Shown: positions 24,417 to 34,552 of the stretch, piece by piece | Position numbering within the stretch: the first letter of the stretch is position 1 | How the letters are laid out: each line of letters begins with the position of its first letter | NCBI GenBank assembly: GCA_037444305.1 | Contig: JBBIMP010000031.1 | Coordinates: 3,880-67,879, forward strand | Direction of reading: 5' to 3' | Source: JBBIMP01 sp037444305 | Lineage (GTDB): Bacteria > Acidobacteriota > UBA6911 | DNA: 64,000 nt | Made by a program: the position numbers and the translations under genes | Notes under the pieces: generated by a model | What the model was told of the DNA's origin: nothing | Databases searched by the model: none | What the model saw: only the letters and a program-made list of their open reading frames with translations

Positions 24417-26681
24417 TCAGAATCCGGTCCTGAGGCCGACCCGGAAGCGAGCTCCCAGCGCCGGATACCCCAGGACCTCCATGTACTTCCTGTCCAGGAT
24501 GTTGTCCGCGGCAGCGAAAAGCGCGGACGATTCCGATAGACGCAGGCTCACGAGGAGGTTGAGCACGCCGTAGCCCGGGCTTCGCATCATCCCCAGGCCC
24601 GAGAAGTCGGAGTCGACCCGGCTCCCCACCAACATCGCCGTCGCCCCGATCCTCCAAGCCTTGGACTGCCAATACAGATCGGCATGGCCGGCGTGCCGCG
24701 GCCTGCGGAAGAGCGGCTGGCCGGGAGCGAAGGCGGGATCGAAGGCCGATGTGCTCGCCAGCACCTTGCTGTCGGTGAAGGTATAGGCGCCCCCCAGTTT
24801 AAAACCGGCCGGCAGCGCCGTTCGCAGGATCGTCTCGAAGCCGCGCGCGCGGGTTTTGCCCATGTTGAAGAACGAGCCCTCGAAGGTCGTGAAGTCGGTG
24901 ACGGCGTACCCGATCTGGTCGCGGAAGCGGTTGTCGAACCACGTCACTTCCAGCGATCCGGACCCGTCTGCGAAGCGCTGCTCGAACCCCGCCTCGAAAC
25001 TGATCGATCTTTCCGCCTTCAAGTCCGGATTGCCCCGGAAGAAGGGGGAATTGCTGAAGGACTCCACCAGCGTCGGCTCCTTGATGCCGGTGCCGAATCC
25101 GGCCTTCAATTTTGAAAGACCCCAGAAGCCGCCGGGAGAAGGTTGCCTCAGGTGGACCGCCGCGGAGAACCGCGGAGCGGCGTAGTACCCGAAGCTTTCG
25201 TTGTGTTCGACGCGCACACCCGCTGCGGTGAACAGGCGCGATCCGAAGGACCACTGGTGCTGCAGGAACGCTCCCGCATTGTCGCGGGTCGCTTCCGTTG
25301 GATCGAAGCTCGGATCCCCGATCAGGCCCGACTGACGCTCGTAGTCGGCGCCCGCTGTCAGCGTGTGCCCCCGCTGCAGGTGAAGTTCGCCCTGGTACTG
25401 GACCTGCTGGCGCCGCGTCCGGTTGAGGGTTTGGTAGACGAAATCGAACGAGGGGAAGGGGGCGACCCGGCCCTCGAACCGGGAGACGAACATGCCCGAA
25501 TCGGAGGGATCCTCGGAGAACTGCCGGGAGTCGTTGATGCTGTATGAGAATCTGTGGGTCCAGGAGGGCGAGGCCAGGAGGGTCAAGCTCAGGCCGCCGG
25601 CCAGGTTCCGATAGCGGAAGTATTCGTCCGGATCCGATCGGTGAAAAGCGTGCTGCCCCGGTGTCCCGGCACGGCCGGCCTGGCTGCGGAACACGGCCCG
25701 GAGCTCGGTGGAGCGCGAAAAGCGAACGCCCAGGTTGAGCGTGCCTGCCGCGTCGTTGAAGGAGCCGTTCCTGACCTGGTTGTCCGTATCCCGGCGGGAG
25801 AACGACGCGGCGTAGTCCAGCCGGTCATTCCGGCCGGTGACGGAACCGCCCCACCCGAAGGTGGAGAAGCTGCCGCCCTCGATAACTATGCCGGGCGCCG
25901 GGTTGAGCCCTTCGCTTTCTCCGCGCCGGGTGATGATCTGGACCACCCCGGCGATGGCATCGGATCCGAACAGGGCGCTCTGGGGTCCGCGGACCACCTC
26001 GATGCGCTCGATCCCGGCGGTCGAGAGCCCGGCGAAATTGAAGGAGCCGCCGGGCTCGTTGACCGGAATCCCGTCGATCAGCACCTTGGTGTAATCCGAT
26101 TCGCCGCCGCGCGTGAAAAGAGAGGTGATCTGGCCCGGACCTCCGCTCTGCACCAGCGACAGCCCCGCGACCCTGCGGAGCGCCTCGGCCACGTTGGCCG
26201 CCCCTTGGCGGGCCAGGTCGTCCGCCGTGATGACGGTGACGCTGCTTCCGACCTGCGCCAGCGGTGCGCCGGTCCGTGTCGCCGTGACGACGATCTGCTC
26301 TGCCGGGGCCGCGACCTCCAGCGCCAGATCAAGGGAAGCCATGGCCTCCCTAACCGCGAAGAAGCGGTTGGCGAGGGGGAGGAAGCCGGGGTGGTGGATC
26401 GATAAGGTGTAGTCGCCGGCAGGGAGCTTCACCATGAAATCGCCGCGAAAGCCGGTGCGCGCCGCGAATGCCAGGGATCCATCCAGGCTCCTTATTTCGA
26501 CAACGGCACCGGGAATCGGAGCGCCGGTCGGATCGGAGATGCTTCCGTTGACGCTTATGAGCGATGGGGCCTGCTCCTGCTCGGCAGCGCCAACTGAGGG
26601 AGCCAGCAGGAAGCAGAAGGCGAGGCACCAGAAGCGCAGGCGGGTCAGGGCGAATGATGAAGACGCGGGGATTGTGTTCAT
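24417..26681 (-). CDS. btuB: TonB-dependent receptor, probable cobalamin receptor
   Basis: 754 residues. Signal peptide (about 1-32) precedes a carboxypeptidase-regulatory-like beta-sandwich (about 42-120, 'VNGSISDPTGAPIPGAVVEIRS'), then a plug domain with 'EQIVVTATR' near its start, 'SVTVITADDLARQGAANVAEALRRVAGL' and 'VEVVRGPQSALFGSDAIAGVVQI'-type signatures. A 22-stranded barrel ends in 'VGLRTGF'. Co-transcription with btuFCD under a cobalamin riboswitch points to B12 or another corrinoid as substrate. The start overlaps the btuD stop as ATGA. Confidence 0.9.
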   Translation of the reverse strand: MNTIPASSSFALTRLRFWCLAFCFLLAPSVGAAEQEQAPSLISVNGSISDPTGAPIPGAVVEIRSLDGSLAFAARTGFRGDFMVKLPAGDYTLSIHHPGFLPLANRFFAVREAMASLDLALEVAAPAEQIVVTATRTGAPLAQVGSSVTVITADDLARQGAANVAEALRRVAGLSLVQSGGPGQITSLFTRGGESDYTKVLIDGIPVNEPGGSFNFAGLSTAGIERIEVVRGPQSALFGSDAIAGVVQIITRRGESEGLNPAPGIVIEGGSFSTFGWGGSVTGRNDRLDYAASFSRRDTDNQVRNGSFNDAAGTLNLGVRFSRSTELRAVFRSQAGRAGTPGQHAFHRSDPDEYFRYRNLAGGLSLTLLASPSWTHRFSYSINDSRQFSEDPSDSGMFVSRFEGRVAPFPSFDFVYQTLNRTRRQQVQYQGELHLQRGHTLTAGADYERQSGLIGDPSFDPTEATRDNAGAFLQHQWSFGSRLFTAAGVRVEHNESFGYYAAPRFSAAVHLRQPSPGGFWGLSKLKAGFGTGIKEPTLVESFSNSPFFRGNPDLKAERSISFEAGFEQRFADGSGSLEVTWFDNRFRDQIGYAVTDFTTFEGSFFNMGKTRARGFETILRTALPAGFKLGGAYTFTDSKVLASTSAFDPAFAPGQPLFRRPRHAGHADLYWQSKAWRIGATAMLVGSRVDSDFSGLGMMRSPGYGVLNLLVSLRLSESSALFAAADNILDRKYMEVLGYPALGARFRVGLRTGF

Positions 26682-27487
26682 TGGATTCTTCCTTCGTCCA
26701 TAAGGGGCAGGACCTGCGGGGCGCGCCCGGGGAGCGGGCGCACCAGGAAGTCCACCCCGAAGAGTTTCTTCAGGTTTTCACGGGTTACGACATCTTCGAC
26801 CTTCCCCTGGCTCCGCACCGCGCCCTGGGCGAGCAGGACGACGCGATCGGAAAAGCCGGTGAGGAGATGTATCTCGTGGGAGACGACGAGGGTGGAGAGG
26901 CTTCTTTCCCGGGTCAGCCGCCGGACCAGGCGCATGAGGTCGAGCTGGTAATTTATGTCGAGGTTGGCGGTCAGCTCGTCCAGCAACAGGATCTCCGCCT
27001 GCTGGGCGAGCGCGCGCGCCAGCAGCAGCCGCTGTTTTTCTCCTCCCGAAAGCTCTTCCACGCGGGCGTGGATGTGGCCGGAGAGGCTGGTCATTTCCAG
27101 CGCTTCGCGGGCGACCTGCTCGTCGGTGACGCTCTCGAAGCCCAGCAGGGAGAGATGCGGCGAACGCCCCTGGAGGGCGAACTGGAGCACGGTTTGCGAA
27201 GGGTATGCCGCAGGGCTTTGGGGCACCATCGCGATGTGGCGGGCGATGTCACGCCTTCTCAGCCGGTCGAGCGGGCCCCTGCCGCGCAACACGACCTCGC
27301 CGCTGTGGGGCTGGAGGATGCCGCAGAGCAGCCGGAGAACCGTGGTCTTGCCCGAACCGTTGGGGCCGATGATCCCGGTGACCGTGCCGGGTTCGAGCGC
27401 AAGGGACAGGTCGCTCACGACCGGCCTCTTGTAGGCAAAACTCACCCCCTGGGCATACAGGCTCGCGCGGGTGAATTGTCCGTTCAT
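26678..27487 (-). CDS. btuD: Cobalamin ABC transporter ATPase BtuD
   Basis: 269 residues, FecE/BtuD-type ABC ATPase: Walker A 'GPNGSGKTT' (41-49), Q-loop 'VPQSPAAYPSQTV', signature 'LSGGEKQRLLLARAL', Walker B 'LLLDELTANLD' and H-loop 'VVSHE'. Walker B carries 'DELT' rather than the usual 'DEPT', a common variant. It drives corrinoid import through BtuC. ATGA overlaps join it to btuC upstream and btuB downstream. The open frame continues far upstream but only the part from ATG 27487 is ABC-like. Confidence 0.93.
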   Translation of the reverse strand: MNGQFTRASLYAQGVSFAYKRPVVSDLSLALEPGTVTGIIGPNGSGKTTVLRLLCGILQPHSGEVVLRGRGPLDRLRRRDIARHIAMVPQSPAAYPSQTVLQFALQGRSPHLSLLGFESVTDEQVAREALEMTSLSGHIHARVEELSGGEKQRLLLARALAQQAEILLLDELTANLDINYQLDLMRLVRRLTRERSLSTLVVSHEIHLLTGFSDRVVLLAQGAVRSQGKVEDVVTRENLKKLFGVDFLVRPLPGRAPQVLPLMDEGRIQ

Positions 27488-28536
27488 TGCTGTCCTCCCT
27501 TCCGCCTGAGCAGATAGATGAATAGCGGGGCGCCGCACAGGGCGGTGATGACGCCGACGGGCAGTTCGGCGGGCGTGAGCAGGGTCCGGGCCAGGGTGTC
27601 GGCGAACAGCGTGAAGATGGCGCCGAACAGGAAGACCGCAGGAAAGAGCATCCGGTTGTCGCTGCCGAACATCATGCGGGCAAGGTGCGGACAGATCAAA
27701 CCGATGTAGGCGATGGGCCCGCTGACGGAGACCACCGCCCCGGTCATGAGCGAGGCGATCACGTAGACGCCGGCCTTCACTCGCTGGACTTCCACTCCCA
27801 GGGCCATGGCGTCTTCCTCCCCCACGGCTAGCAGGTTGAGATTGTTGGAATACAGGTACAGCAGGACAAAGCCGGTCAGTACGACGAGGGCCACCACGTA
27901 TATGGAAGCGTCCACGGCCCGGCTCAGGTCCCCGATCAGCCAGTAGAAGATGCCCCGAAGATCTGCCTGGTCGGTGCTGGTCAGCAGGAACACGTTGATC
28001 GAGCTGAGGAAAGAAGCCAGCACGATCCCGGCCAGGAGCAGTCGCTGCGATCCTTCCGCCTTCCGACCGCCGGCGGTGCCGATCGCGTAGACGGCGGCCA
28101 CCGTCAGCGCGGCGCCGATGAACGCGGCAAACGGCCGGCCGAAGACGAAGCCGCCTGTCATGGCGGCCGTGCCCCAGGCGGCCGCGGAAATGGAATAGAG
28201 GATGGTTCCCATGGAGGCGCCGGTGGAAACGCCCAGGACGTAGGGATCGGCCAGGGGGTTGCGCAGCAGGGCCTGGAAGGCCGCGCCGGCGGCGGCGAGG
28301 GCAGCTCCCACGAGCGAGCCCAGGAGTATCCGCGGCAGGCGGACCGAAAAGAGGATGGCCGCCATCGGCTGCGCCGCCGGGTCGTCGCCGGACATCCTCT
28401 GCGCGGTCAGACGGAGGAAATCGGCGGGGGAAATGGGGACGCTGCCGATGGCCAGCGACAGCATCACGGCCAGAACCCACACGCCCGCCAGCGCGAGGCA
28501 CGTCCCGGCGATTTTCTTGCGCGACAGGCGGCTCAT
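27484..28536 (-). CDS. btuC: Cobalamin ABC transporter permease BtuC
   Basis: 350 residues of the FecCD family with about ten transmembrane helices. Family signatures include 'RLPRILLGSLVGAALAAAGAAFQALLRNPLADPYVLGVSTGA' (split over the second helix) and 'VSVSGPIAYIGLICPHLARMMFG'. It forms the membrane channel through which the corrinoid from BtuF passes. ATGA overlaps on both sides show strict translational coupling. Confidence 0.94.
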   Translation of the reverse strand: MSRLSRKKIAGTCLALAGVWVLAVMLSLAIGSVPISPADFLRLTAQRMSGDDPAAQPMAAILFSVRLPRILLGSLVGAALAAAGAAFQALLRNPLADPYVLGVSTGASMGTILYSISAAAWGTAAMTGGFVFGRPFAAFIGAALTVAAVYAIGTAGGRKAEGSQRLLLAGIVLASFLSSINVFLLTSTDQADLRGIFYWLIGDLSRAVDASIYVVALVVLTGFVLLYLYSNNLNLLAVGEEDAMALGVEVQRVKAGVYVIASLMTGAVVSVSGPIAYIGLICPHLARMMFGSDNRMLFPAVFLFGAIFTLFADTLARTLLTPAELPVGVITALCGAPLFIYLLRRKGGQQ

Positions 28537-29471
28537 GGGAATCGCTCCGGATAGAGCATGTGCGCCAGTTGCTCGAGTGCCTCCACGAACCGGGGAGACG
28601 GGTGTTGGAGTGCCGGGTCTGCGATGTACACCTTTCCGCTCTTTACTGCCGTCAGTCGCTGCCAGCCTTTCAGCCTGGTGAGGTCGGGCAGCGGATTGCC
28701 CGGGTGGGCGACGCTGATGATGGCGTCGGGATCCTTGGCCAGCAGGGTTTCCAGGCTGAAGCGCGGATAGAATTCCTCGATGCCGGAACTCAGCGAGACG
28801 ATGTTGGCGTGGCGGAGGACGTCGTTTTCGAAGGTGTTGCGGCCCGGGGCAAGCAGCGGGTCGAACCAGGTTATGAACAGGGCGCGCACGGGCGGGGCCG
28901 CGGAGAGTCTCCGTTGAATGTGGTTGAGGCGTGCGCGCATGCCGGCCCGGATTTCATCGCCGCGCGCCCGATCGCCCGTGAGTGCGGCGATGGCGGCGAC
29001 GGTCTCGAAGATCCCCTCTACCGAGCGGGGCGCGGTGACATAGACTGGAATGCCGAGCTCGATGAGCCGGAGCACCGCTCCGCGGTCGTTTCCCGCGGTG
29101 GAGGCGATCACGAGGTCGGGTTGGGCGGCCAGGATCAGCTCGTAGTTGGGATTCAGCAGGCTGCCGGTTTTGGGCTTGCTTCTGGCTTCCTCGGGCCAAT
29201 CGCAGTGGGTAGTGACGCCGACGATGCGGTCCCCGGCGCCGAGGAGGTAGAGCACCTCGGTCACGCTGGGTGCGAGGGAGATGATCCGGCGTGGTTGAGC
29301 AGGCAGAGTCACTGTCCGGCCGATGCCGTCGACGTGCTCCTGCAGGGAAGATCTTTGGCCCGAGTTTTCGACGCGGCCGGCCGGATTACGGGTGGCAGGC
29401 GCGGAGCAGTTCCACTGCAGGAGGAGGCTTAGGATGAGGGGGGTGGCAAAACCGCGGATTCCAGAACGCAT
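28533..29471 (-). CDS. btuF: Cobalamin-binding periplasmic (lipo)protein BtuF
   Basis: 312 residues. A hydrophobic leader ends at 'LLLQWNCSAP', so C22 may be lipidated, which would tether the binding protein to a membrane. The mature part has 'RRIISLAPSVTEVLYLLGAGDRIVGVTTHCDWP', 'AAQPDLVIAS' and 'ALQHPSPRFVEALEQLAHML', typical of BtuF. It is the first gene after the riboswitch, 37 nt downstream of it. It differs clearly from the leaderless BtuF-like gene at the other end of the operon. Confidence 0.92.
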   Translation of the reverse strand: MRSGIRGFATPLILSLLLQWNCSAPATRNPAGRVENSGQRSSLQEHVDGIGRTVTLPAQPRRIISLAPSVTEVLYLLGAGDRIVGVTTHCDWPEEARSKPKTGSLLNPNYELILAAQPDLVIASTAGNDRGAVLRLIELGIPVYVTAPRSVEGIFETVAAIAALTGDRARGDEIRAGMRARLNHIQRRLSAAPPVRALFITWFDPLLAPGRNTFENDVLRHANIVSLSSGIEEFYPRFSLETLLAKDPDAIISVAHPGNPLPDLTRLKGWQRLTAVKSGKVYIADPALQHPSPRFVEALEQLAHMLYPERFP

Positions 29472-29507
29472 TCCAGTTCTCTTTCTCGCGAAGAGCCGAC
29501 TGAAAAG

Positions 29508-29710
29508 GATTCGAGGCAGGTTTCCTGACTCTCGGGTCGTCGCCGTGCTTCACGCCTTCCCCGTCTGGATCAACGAGTGGCAGGCTTGGCTGCGTGGAAA
29601 TGCGCAGGAGGCCGCGGAAGCCGGCTCACCGAATACAGTGGCGGGACCGTGTGGGATTCGCACCCACTTCCCTTTTACCCCCGACCAGGGGCACCTCGAA
29701 CCGGAATGTT
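29508..29710 (-). ncRNA. Cobalamin (adenosylcobalamin-type) riboswitch
   Basis: Read on the minus strand, the conserved elements come in order: GGTGCC near the 5' end, AAAAGGGAA, GGGTGCGAATCCC, the core CGGTCCCGCCACTGT, then GAAGGCG, and the B12 box AGTCAGGAAACCTGCC at 29516-29531. This is the standard cobalamin riboswitch consensus. It lies just upstream of btuF and should shut off the five-gene uptake operon when corrinoid is plentiful. The end of the element is only 37 nt from the btuF ATG, so control is probably of translation, though I did not rule out a terminator. Confidence 0.95.
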
Positions 29711-29732
29711 AAAGATCAAGACTCCGCCGCAA

Positions 29733-29761
29733 TCAATATCACCAACCTCCGGCCCTGTCAA
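29733..29761 (-). promoter_or_regulatory. Promoter of the btu operon (TTGACA-17-TATTGA)
   Basis: Minus strand: perfect -35 TTGACA (29756-29761), 17-bp spacer, -10 TATTGA (29733-29738). The predicted start falls about 15-20 nt before the first conserved riboswitch base, which fits a transcript that begins with the aptamer. Confidence 0.75.
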
Positions 29762-29767
29762 TACGAG

Positions 29768-29814
29768 GGGGACAGGCTACCGCGTCCCTCCCGGGGACAC
29801 GGTAGCCTGTCCCC
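29768..29814. repeat. REP-like inverted repeat with 15-bp perfect arms
   Basis: GGGGACAGGCTACCG (29768-29782) and its exact complement CGGTAGCCTGTCCCC (29800-29814) enclose a 17-nt loop that itself contains GTCCC/GGGAC-type sequence. It has no T-tract, so it looks like an interspersed palindrome rather than a terminator. It sits between the btu promoter and two truncated coding fragments. Confidence 0.7.
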
Positions 29815-29946
29815 ATCTCTGATGCGGTGCGGTGCATCCAGCGATGCGGGCATTTGCAGCGGTGAAAAGGGTTCCTGGTCTGCCCCACGGACAAGCGCGC
29901 CCGCCACCAGAGTTGCAACAGCAAAAGTAAGACCCCGTGTGGTCAT
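29815..29946 (-). pseudogene. Truncated secreted-protein N-terminus
   Basis: From ATG 29946 the minus strand encodes a signal-peptide-like start 'MTTRGLTFAVATLVAGALVRG' followed by about 20 ordinary residues, and then enters the REP-like palindrome and the btu promoter region. Its ATG overlaps the stop of the upstream nucleotidyltransferase fragment as ATGA, and GGGGA precedes it. I do not recognise the protein. It is probably the leftover 5' end of a gene whose remainder has been deleted. Confidence 0.35.
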
Positions 29947-30080
29947 GTTTTCCCCATCTCCCGATGGGTGCGGCCCGTGTGGCGGCTGCCGAAAAGGTAC
30001 ACGGATACGACACCCTTATGCGGCTCTTCCCGAAAATAACGGCTCAAGGCTGCGTCGAGGTTTTCATCGGCCGGATTCAT
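29943..30080 (-). pseudogene. Truncated MNT-type nucleotidyltransferase
   Basis: A 45-residue frame 'MNPADENLDAALSRYF...' ending in 'VYLFGSRHTGRTHRE' is the start of a minimal nucleotidyltransferase (MntA/KNTase-like, the partner of HEPN toxins), including the GSxxxGR motif. The frame stops four residues later, before the catalytic Asp-x-Asp, so it is inactive. No HEPN partner is adjacent. Confidence 0.6.
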
Positions 30081-30195
30081 CGGGCCTCCGTCGCTTTCAC
30101 ATAGATTATCACGCACTGGATCAGAGTGGCCGCGATTTCGCCGCATTTGCAAATGGCCAGGGGAGTGGATAGACTGAGATTTCTTCGGGGTGAAC

Positions 30196-31236
<1,041 letters not shown>

Positions 31237-31239
31237 CGC

Positions 31240-32292
31240 ATGCTGGTTCTGGGAATAGAATCCTCCTGCGACGAGACTGCCGCGGCGCTGGTCGAGGACG
31301 GTCGCAGGGTTCTTTCCAATGTTGTCGCTTCGCAGGTGGATACCCACCGGAGCTTTGGCGGGGTGGTTCCGGAGCTGGCGAGCCGTGAGCACCTGCGGAA
31401 CATCGGCTACGTGGTCCGCCGCGCGTTCGACGAGGCAGGGAAGCGGTATGCGGACATCGATGGCATCGCGGTGACCCAGGGGCCCGGCCTCATCGGGTCG
31501 CTGCTGGTGGGACTCTCCTACGCCAAGGCAATGGCGTTCGCACTGACCAAACCGCTCGTCCCCATCAACCACATAGAAGGGCACATCTGCTCGGCCTCCA
31601 TCGAACACCCGGGCGTCGAGTTTCCGGCCCTTGCGCTGGTCGTCTCGGGCGGCCACACCTCCCTCATAAATGTGAGCGCACCCCGCAGCTACGAGCTGGT
31701 GGCCCGCACGCGGGATGATGCCGCGGGCGAGGCGCTGGACAAGCTGGCGAAATACCTGGGCCTGGGCTATCCGGGCGGTCCCATCATCGATAAGCTCGCG
31801 CGCAACGGCGATCCGGAAGCCTTCCAGTTCTCCATCCCGAAGATCAGCGACGGCAGCCTGGACTTCAGCTTCAGCGGATTCAAGACGGCCGTGCTGCGGC
31901 AGATTCAGCAGAGGGGGATCCGGACCGGGCGGGTGCGCAAGAAGGTCGAAACGGAGGTGCTCGACCTGGTAGCCAGCTATCAGAAGGCGATCGTCGATAC
32001 GCTCCTGGACAGGACGCGGAAGGCGGCACAGCGATTCCGTCCGAAGGCGATCCTGCTCGTCGGTGGGGTGGCCTGCAACAGCCTTTTGCGCCACACCTTC
32101 AAGGAGGCCTTCGAATCGCAGAGCGACATGATGCGGGCGCGCGGGGAAACCGGCATCCCTGTCTTTTATCCTTCGCCCGCGCTCACCACCGACAACGGCG
32201 CTATGATTGCGGCTGCTGGGACCCCGCGGCTGGTCGAAGCCGGGCCGCTGCCGCTCGATCTGAATGCGTATGCCGACCTGCGCCTGTGCTGA
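31240..32292 (+). CDS. tsaD: tRNA N6-adenosine threonylcarbamoyltransferase TsaD
   Basis: 350 residues of the Kae1/TsaD ASKHA family. Metal ligands H111 and H115 lie in 'INHIEGHI'. Other signatures are 'LGIESSCDETA' at the N-terminus, 'GGVVPELASREH', 'GYPGGPIIDKLA' and 'LLVGGVACNSLLR'. It transfers threonylcarbamoyl to A37 of ANN-decoding tRNAs together with TsaB, TsaC and TsaE, which are elsewhere. Start ATG 31240, 3 bp after mtnA. Confidence 0.97.
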   Translation: MLVLGIESSCDETAAALVEDGRRVLSNVVASQVDTHRSFGGVVPELASREHLRNIGYVVRRAFDEAGKRYADIDGIAVTQGPGLIGSLLVGLSYAKAMAFALTKPLVPINHIEGHICSASIEHPGVEFPALALVVSGGHTSLINVSAPRSYELVARTRDDAAGEALDKLAKYLGLGYPGGPIIDKLARNGDPEAFQFSIPKISDGSLDFSFSGFKTAVLRQIQQRGIRTGRVRKKVETEVLDLVASYQKAIVDTLLDRTRKAAQRFRPKAILLVGGVACNSLLRHTFKEAFESQSDMMRARGETGIPVFYPSPALTTDNGAMIAAAGTPRLVEAGPLPLDLNAYADLRLC

Positions 32293-32343
32293 GGCAAAGA
32301 CTTGCCAGGAGGTCACGGCGCGGCGAGGCTGCGACTGATTAAA

Positions 32344-32540
32344 GCAGTATTGAAGACACGCGTTAAACGGTCGGGTGACCCAATTAGGCGACGCGACCCG
32401 TCGCTGTCGCTCCGGGCTCCGTTGACGGCCGACCCGCAAGCAGAGACAACAGACGCAGCCGCATTCAACCGCTCAGACCGTAATGTTGGAAATCCGTGAG
32501 CGGTCGGGGAAACCAGTCAGGTAACGCGAAACCGTCTCCG
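32344..32540. repeat. Dispersed repeat family A, locus 2
   Basis: A near-complete unit (32344-32440) with the core CGACCCGTCGCTGTCGCTCC followed by GGGCTCCGTTGACGG, and a decayed half unit (32496-32540) with GTGAGCGGTCGGGGAAACC. It fills most of the 400-bp gap between tsaD and the acyl-CoA dehydrogenase. No gene is recognisable in this gap. Confidence 0.75.
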
Positions 32541-32694
32541 GGGAGTTCTCTTCGCGCACCGAAAAGGTTTTGCGGGCAGATTCCACAAAGGCTCACGAAC
32601 CTAAATGGGTTGTTTTTCCATGCGGCTCGGGGGAAAATGCGGGCTAGTTGGCCGTTTTCTTCCGGCGTTTTCACACCACTTTACGGAGGAGTTC

Positions 32695-34536
32695 ATGCAA
32701 TACGTGCCCGAAGTTCGCGACATGCAATTCCAGATCTTCGAGTGGCTCGAGGGAGAGGAGCTTCTGGGGAGGAAGTTATTCTCCGAGTGGGACCGGGATT
32801 CTGTCGAGATGGTCCTGCAGGAGGCCGTGAAACTGGCGCAGGAGCAGCTGGCGCCCGCCAATCTCGACAGCGACAGAATCGGCGCTCGATGGGAGGAGGG
32901 GAAGGTGATCATGCCCGCATCCTCCAAGAAGGCCTACGCAAAGATCTGTGAAGGGGGCTGGGTCGGCTGCATCAACAGCCCTGAATACGGGGGAATGGGG
33001 CTGCCGCACATTGTCGGCACGGCGGTGAACGAGATGTTCTGCGGCGCCAACATGGCCTTCTCGCTGACCCCGCTGCTGACGCGGGGTGCTGCCTACCTGA
33101 TCGAAAAGCATGGCACTGACGAGATGAAGGATCTGTTCGTCCGCCGGATGTATACCGGAGAGTGGGCGGGCACCATGTGCCTGACGGAATCCCAGGCGGG
33201 ATCGGACGTGGGTGCGGCCAAGACGCGGGCGGTGCCGCAGGAGAACGGGCGCTACCTCATCCAGGGCGAGAAGATTTTCATCACGTCCGGCGACCACGAC
33301 CTGACAGACAACATCATCCATGCGGTCCTGGCGCGAACTCCGGGCGCGCCGGAGGGCACCTCGGGATTGTCGCTGTTCATCGTGCCGAAAGTCCGTGTGA
33401 ACCCGGACGGCTCTCTGGGCGAGCCGAACGACGTCGCCTGCTCCAACATCGAGCACAAGCTGGGCATCAACGGATCGCCGACCTGCTCGCTGGTCTTCGG
33501 CGCGGCCGACAAGTGCGAAGGCTGGCTGGTTGGAGAGGAAAACGGCGGGATGAAGCTGATGTTCCAGATGATGAACGCGGCCCGGATCGAGGTAGGCTTG
33601 CAGGGCGTGGCCGGAGCGGCTGCTTCCTACCAGGCCGCGCTGCAGTATGCGCAGACACGGCTGCAGGGGCGGCACTGGACGAAGCTGCGGGATCACAGAG
33701 CCCCCCAGGTGCCCATCGTGGAACACCCCGACGTCCGCCGGATGCTCCTGACCTCCAGCGCCTACATACAGGCAATGCGGGCCCTGTTGCTGCAGACGTC
33801 GTACTACATCGACATGGCCCACACGACGCAGGGGGAGGAGAGGGAGCGGTACGAGTCCTACATCGAGTTGCTGACGCCGATCTGCAAGGCATGGGCTTCC
33901 GATTGGGGATTCCGCGTGACCGAGTGGTGCCTGCAGGTGTACGGCGGTTACGGGTATACCCGGGAATATCCTGCGGAGCAGTACCTCCGCGACACCAAGA
34001 TCGCATCTATCTACGAGGGCACAAACGGCATTCAGGCCCTCGACCTGGTGGCCAGGAAGCTGCCGGCGAATGGCGGGCAGGCCATCCGGGAAACCCTGGG
34101 GATGATAGGCGAAACCGTTGAAAAACTGAAAGGAGAACCGGAATTTGCCAGGCCGGCGGATCTTCTGGAAAAGGCGGTCGGGCAGATCGGGGAAATCCTG
34201 GTGGGGCTGATGACGCGCAAGGACGCCGTCATGGTCGTGCTGCTGAACTCGGTGCCGCTGCTCGACATGATCGGCGACATGCTCGGGGCCCATTTCCTCC
34301 TCAGCCAGGCGCTCATCGCCAAGGAAAAACTTGGGGCGCTCGCCAACGAGGAGGGTGTGGACACGGGGGACAAAGCCGCGCTCGGGGCACTGTGCGAGCG
34401 CAGTTCGGATGCGACCTTCTACCACAACAAGGTCCAGGCCGCGATTCATTTCGCCTATCGCGTGCTCCCCAACGTGGGTGCGCGGGCGGTCGCCATCAAG
34501 GCCGGCGAAATGGCTCCCATGGAAGCCATTTTCTAG
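32695..34536 (+). CDS. Acyl-CoA dehydrogenase with C-terminal extension
   Basis: 613 residues, the long form of the family. Typical signatures: 'MCLTESQAGSDVGAAKTRA' (FAD and substrate binding), 'GEKIFITSGDHDL', 'YGGYGYTREYPAEQYLRDTKIASIYEGTNGIQ' with the Glu of 'YEGT' as the likely catalytic base, and a C-terminal helical domain (about 480-613) of the acetyl-CoA dehydrogenase C-like type. It oxidises an acyl-CoA, probably in beta-oxidation or amino-acid degradation; substrate cannot be told from sequence. Start at 32695 follows CGGAGGAG; the 30-residue upstream extension is not conserved. No electron-transfer flavoprotein genes are adjacent. Confidence 0.92.
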   Translation: MQYVPEVRDMQFQIFEWLEGEELLGRKLFSEWDRDSVEMVLQEAVKLAQEQLAPANLDSDRIGARWEEGKVIMPASSKKAYAKICEGGWVGCINSPEYGGMGLPHIVGTAVNEMFCGANMAFSLTPLLTRGAAYLIEKHGTDEMKDLFVRRMYTGEWAGTMCLTESQAGSDVGAAKTRAVPQENGRYLIQGEKIFITSGDHDLTDNIIHAVLARTPGAPEGTSGLSLFIVPKVRVNPDGSLGEPNDVACSNIEHKLGINGSPTCSLVFGAADKCEGWLVGEENGGMKLMFQMMNAARIEVGLQGVAGAAASYQAALQYAQTRLQGRHWTKLRDHRAPQVPIVEHPDVRRMLLTSSAYIQAMRALLLQTSYYIDMAHTTQGEERERYESYIELLTPICKAWASDWGFRVTEWCLQVYGGYGYTREYPAEQYLRDTKIASIYEGTNGIQALDLVARKLPANGGQAIRETLGMIGETVEKLKGEPEFARPADLLEKAVGQIGEILVGLMTRKDAVMVVLLNSVPLLDMIGDMLGAHFLLSQALIAKEKLGALANEEGVDTGDKAALGALCERSSDATFYHNKVQAAIHFAYRVLPNVGARAVAIKAGEMAPMEAIF

Positions 34537-34552
34537 GCACCCAATCCCTTCG

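Noticed and set aside
29640..29705. tRNA-like T-arm pattern (GGGATTCGCACCC)
   Set aside because: On the minus strand this is the conserved GGGTGCGAATCCC segment of the cobalamin riboswitch; no acceptor or anticodon stem can be built.
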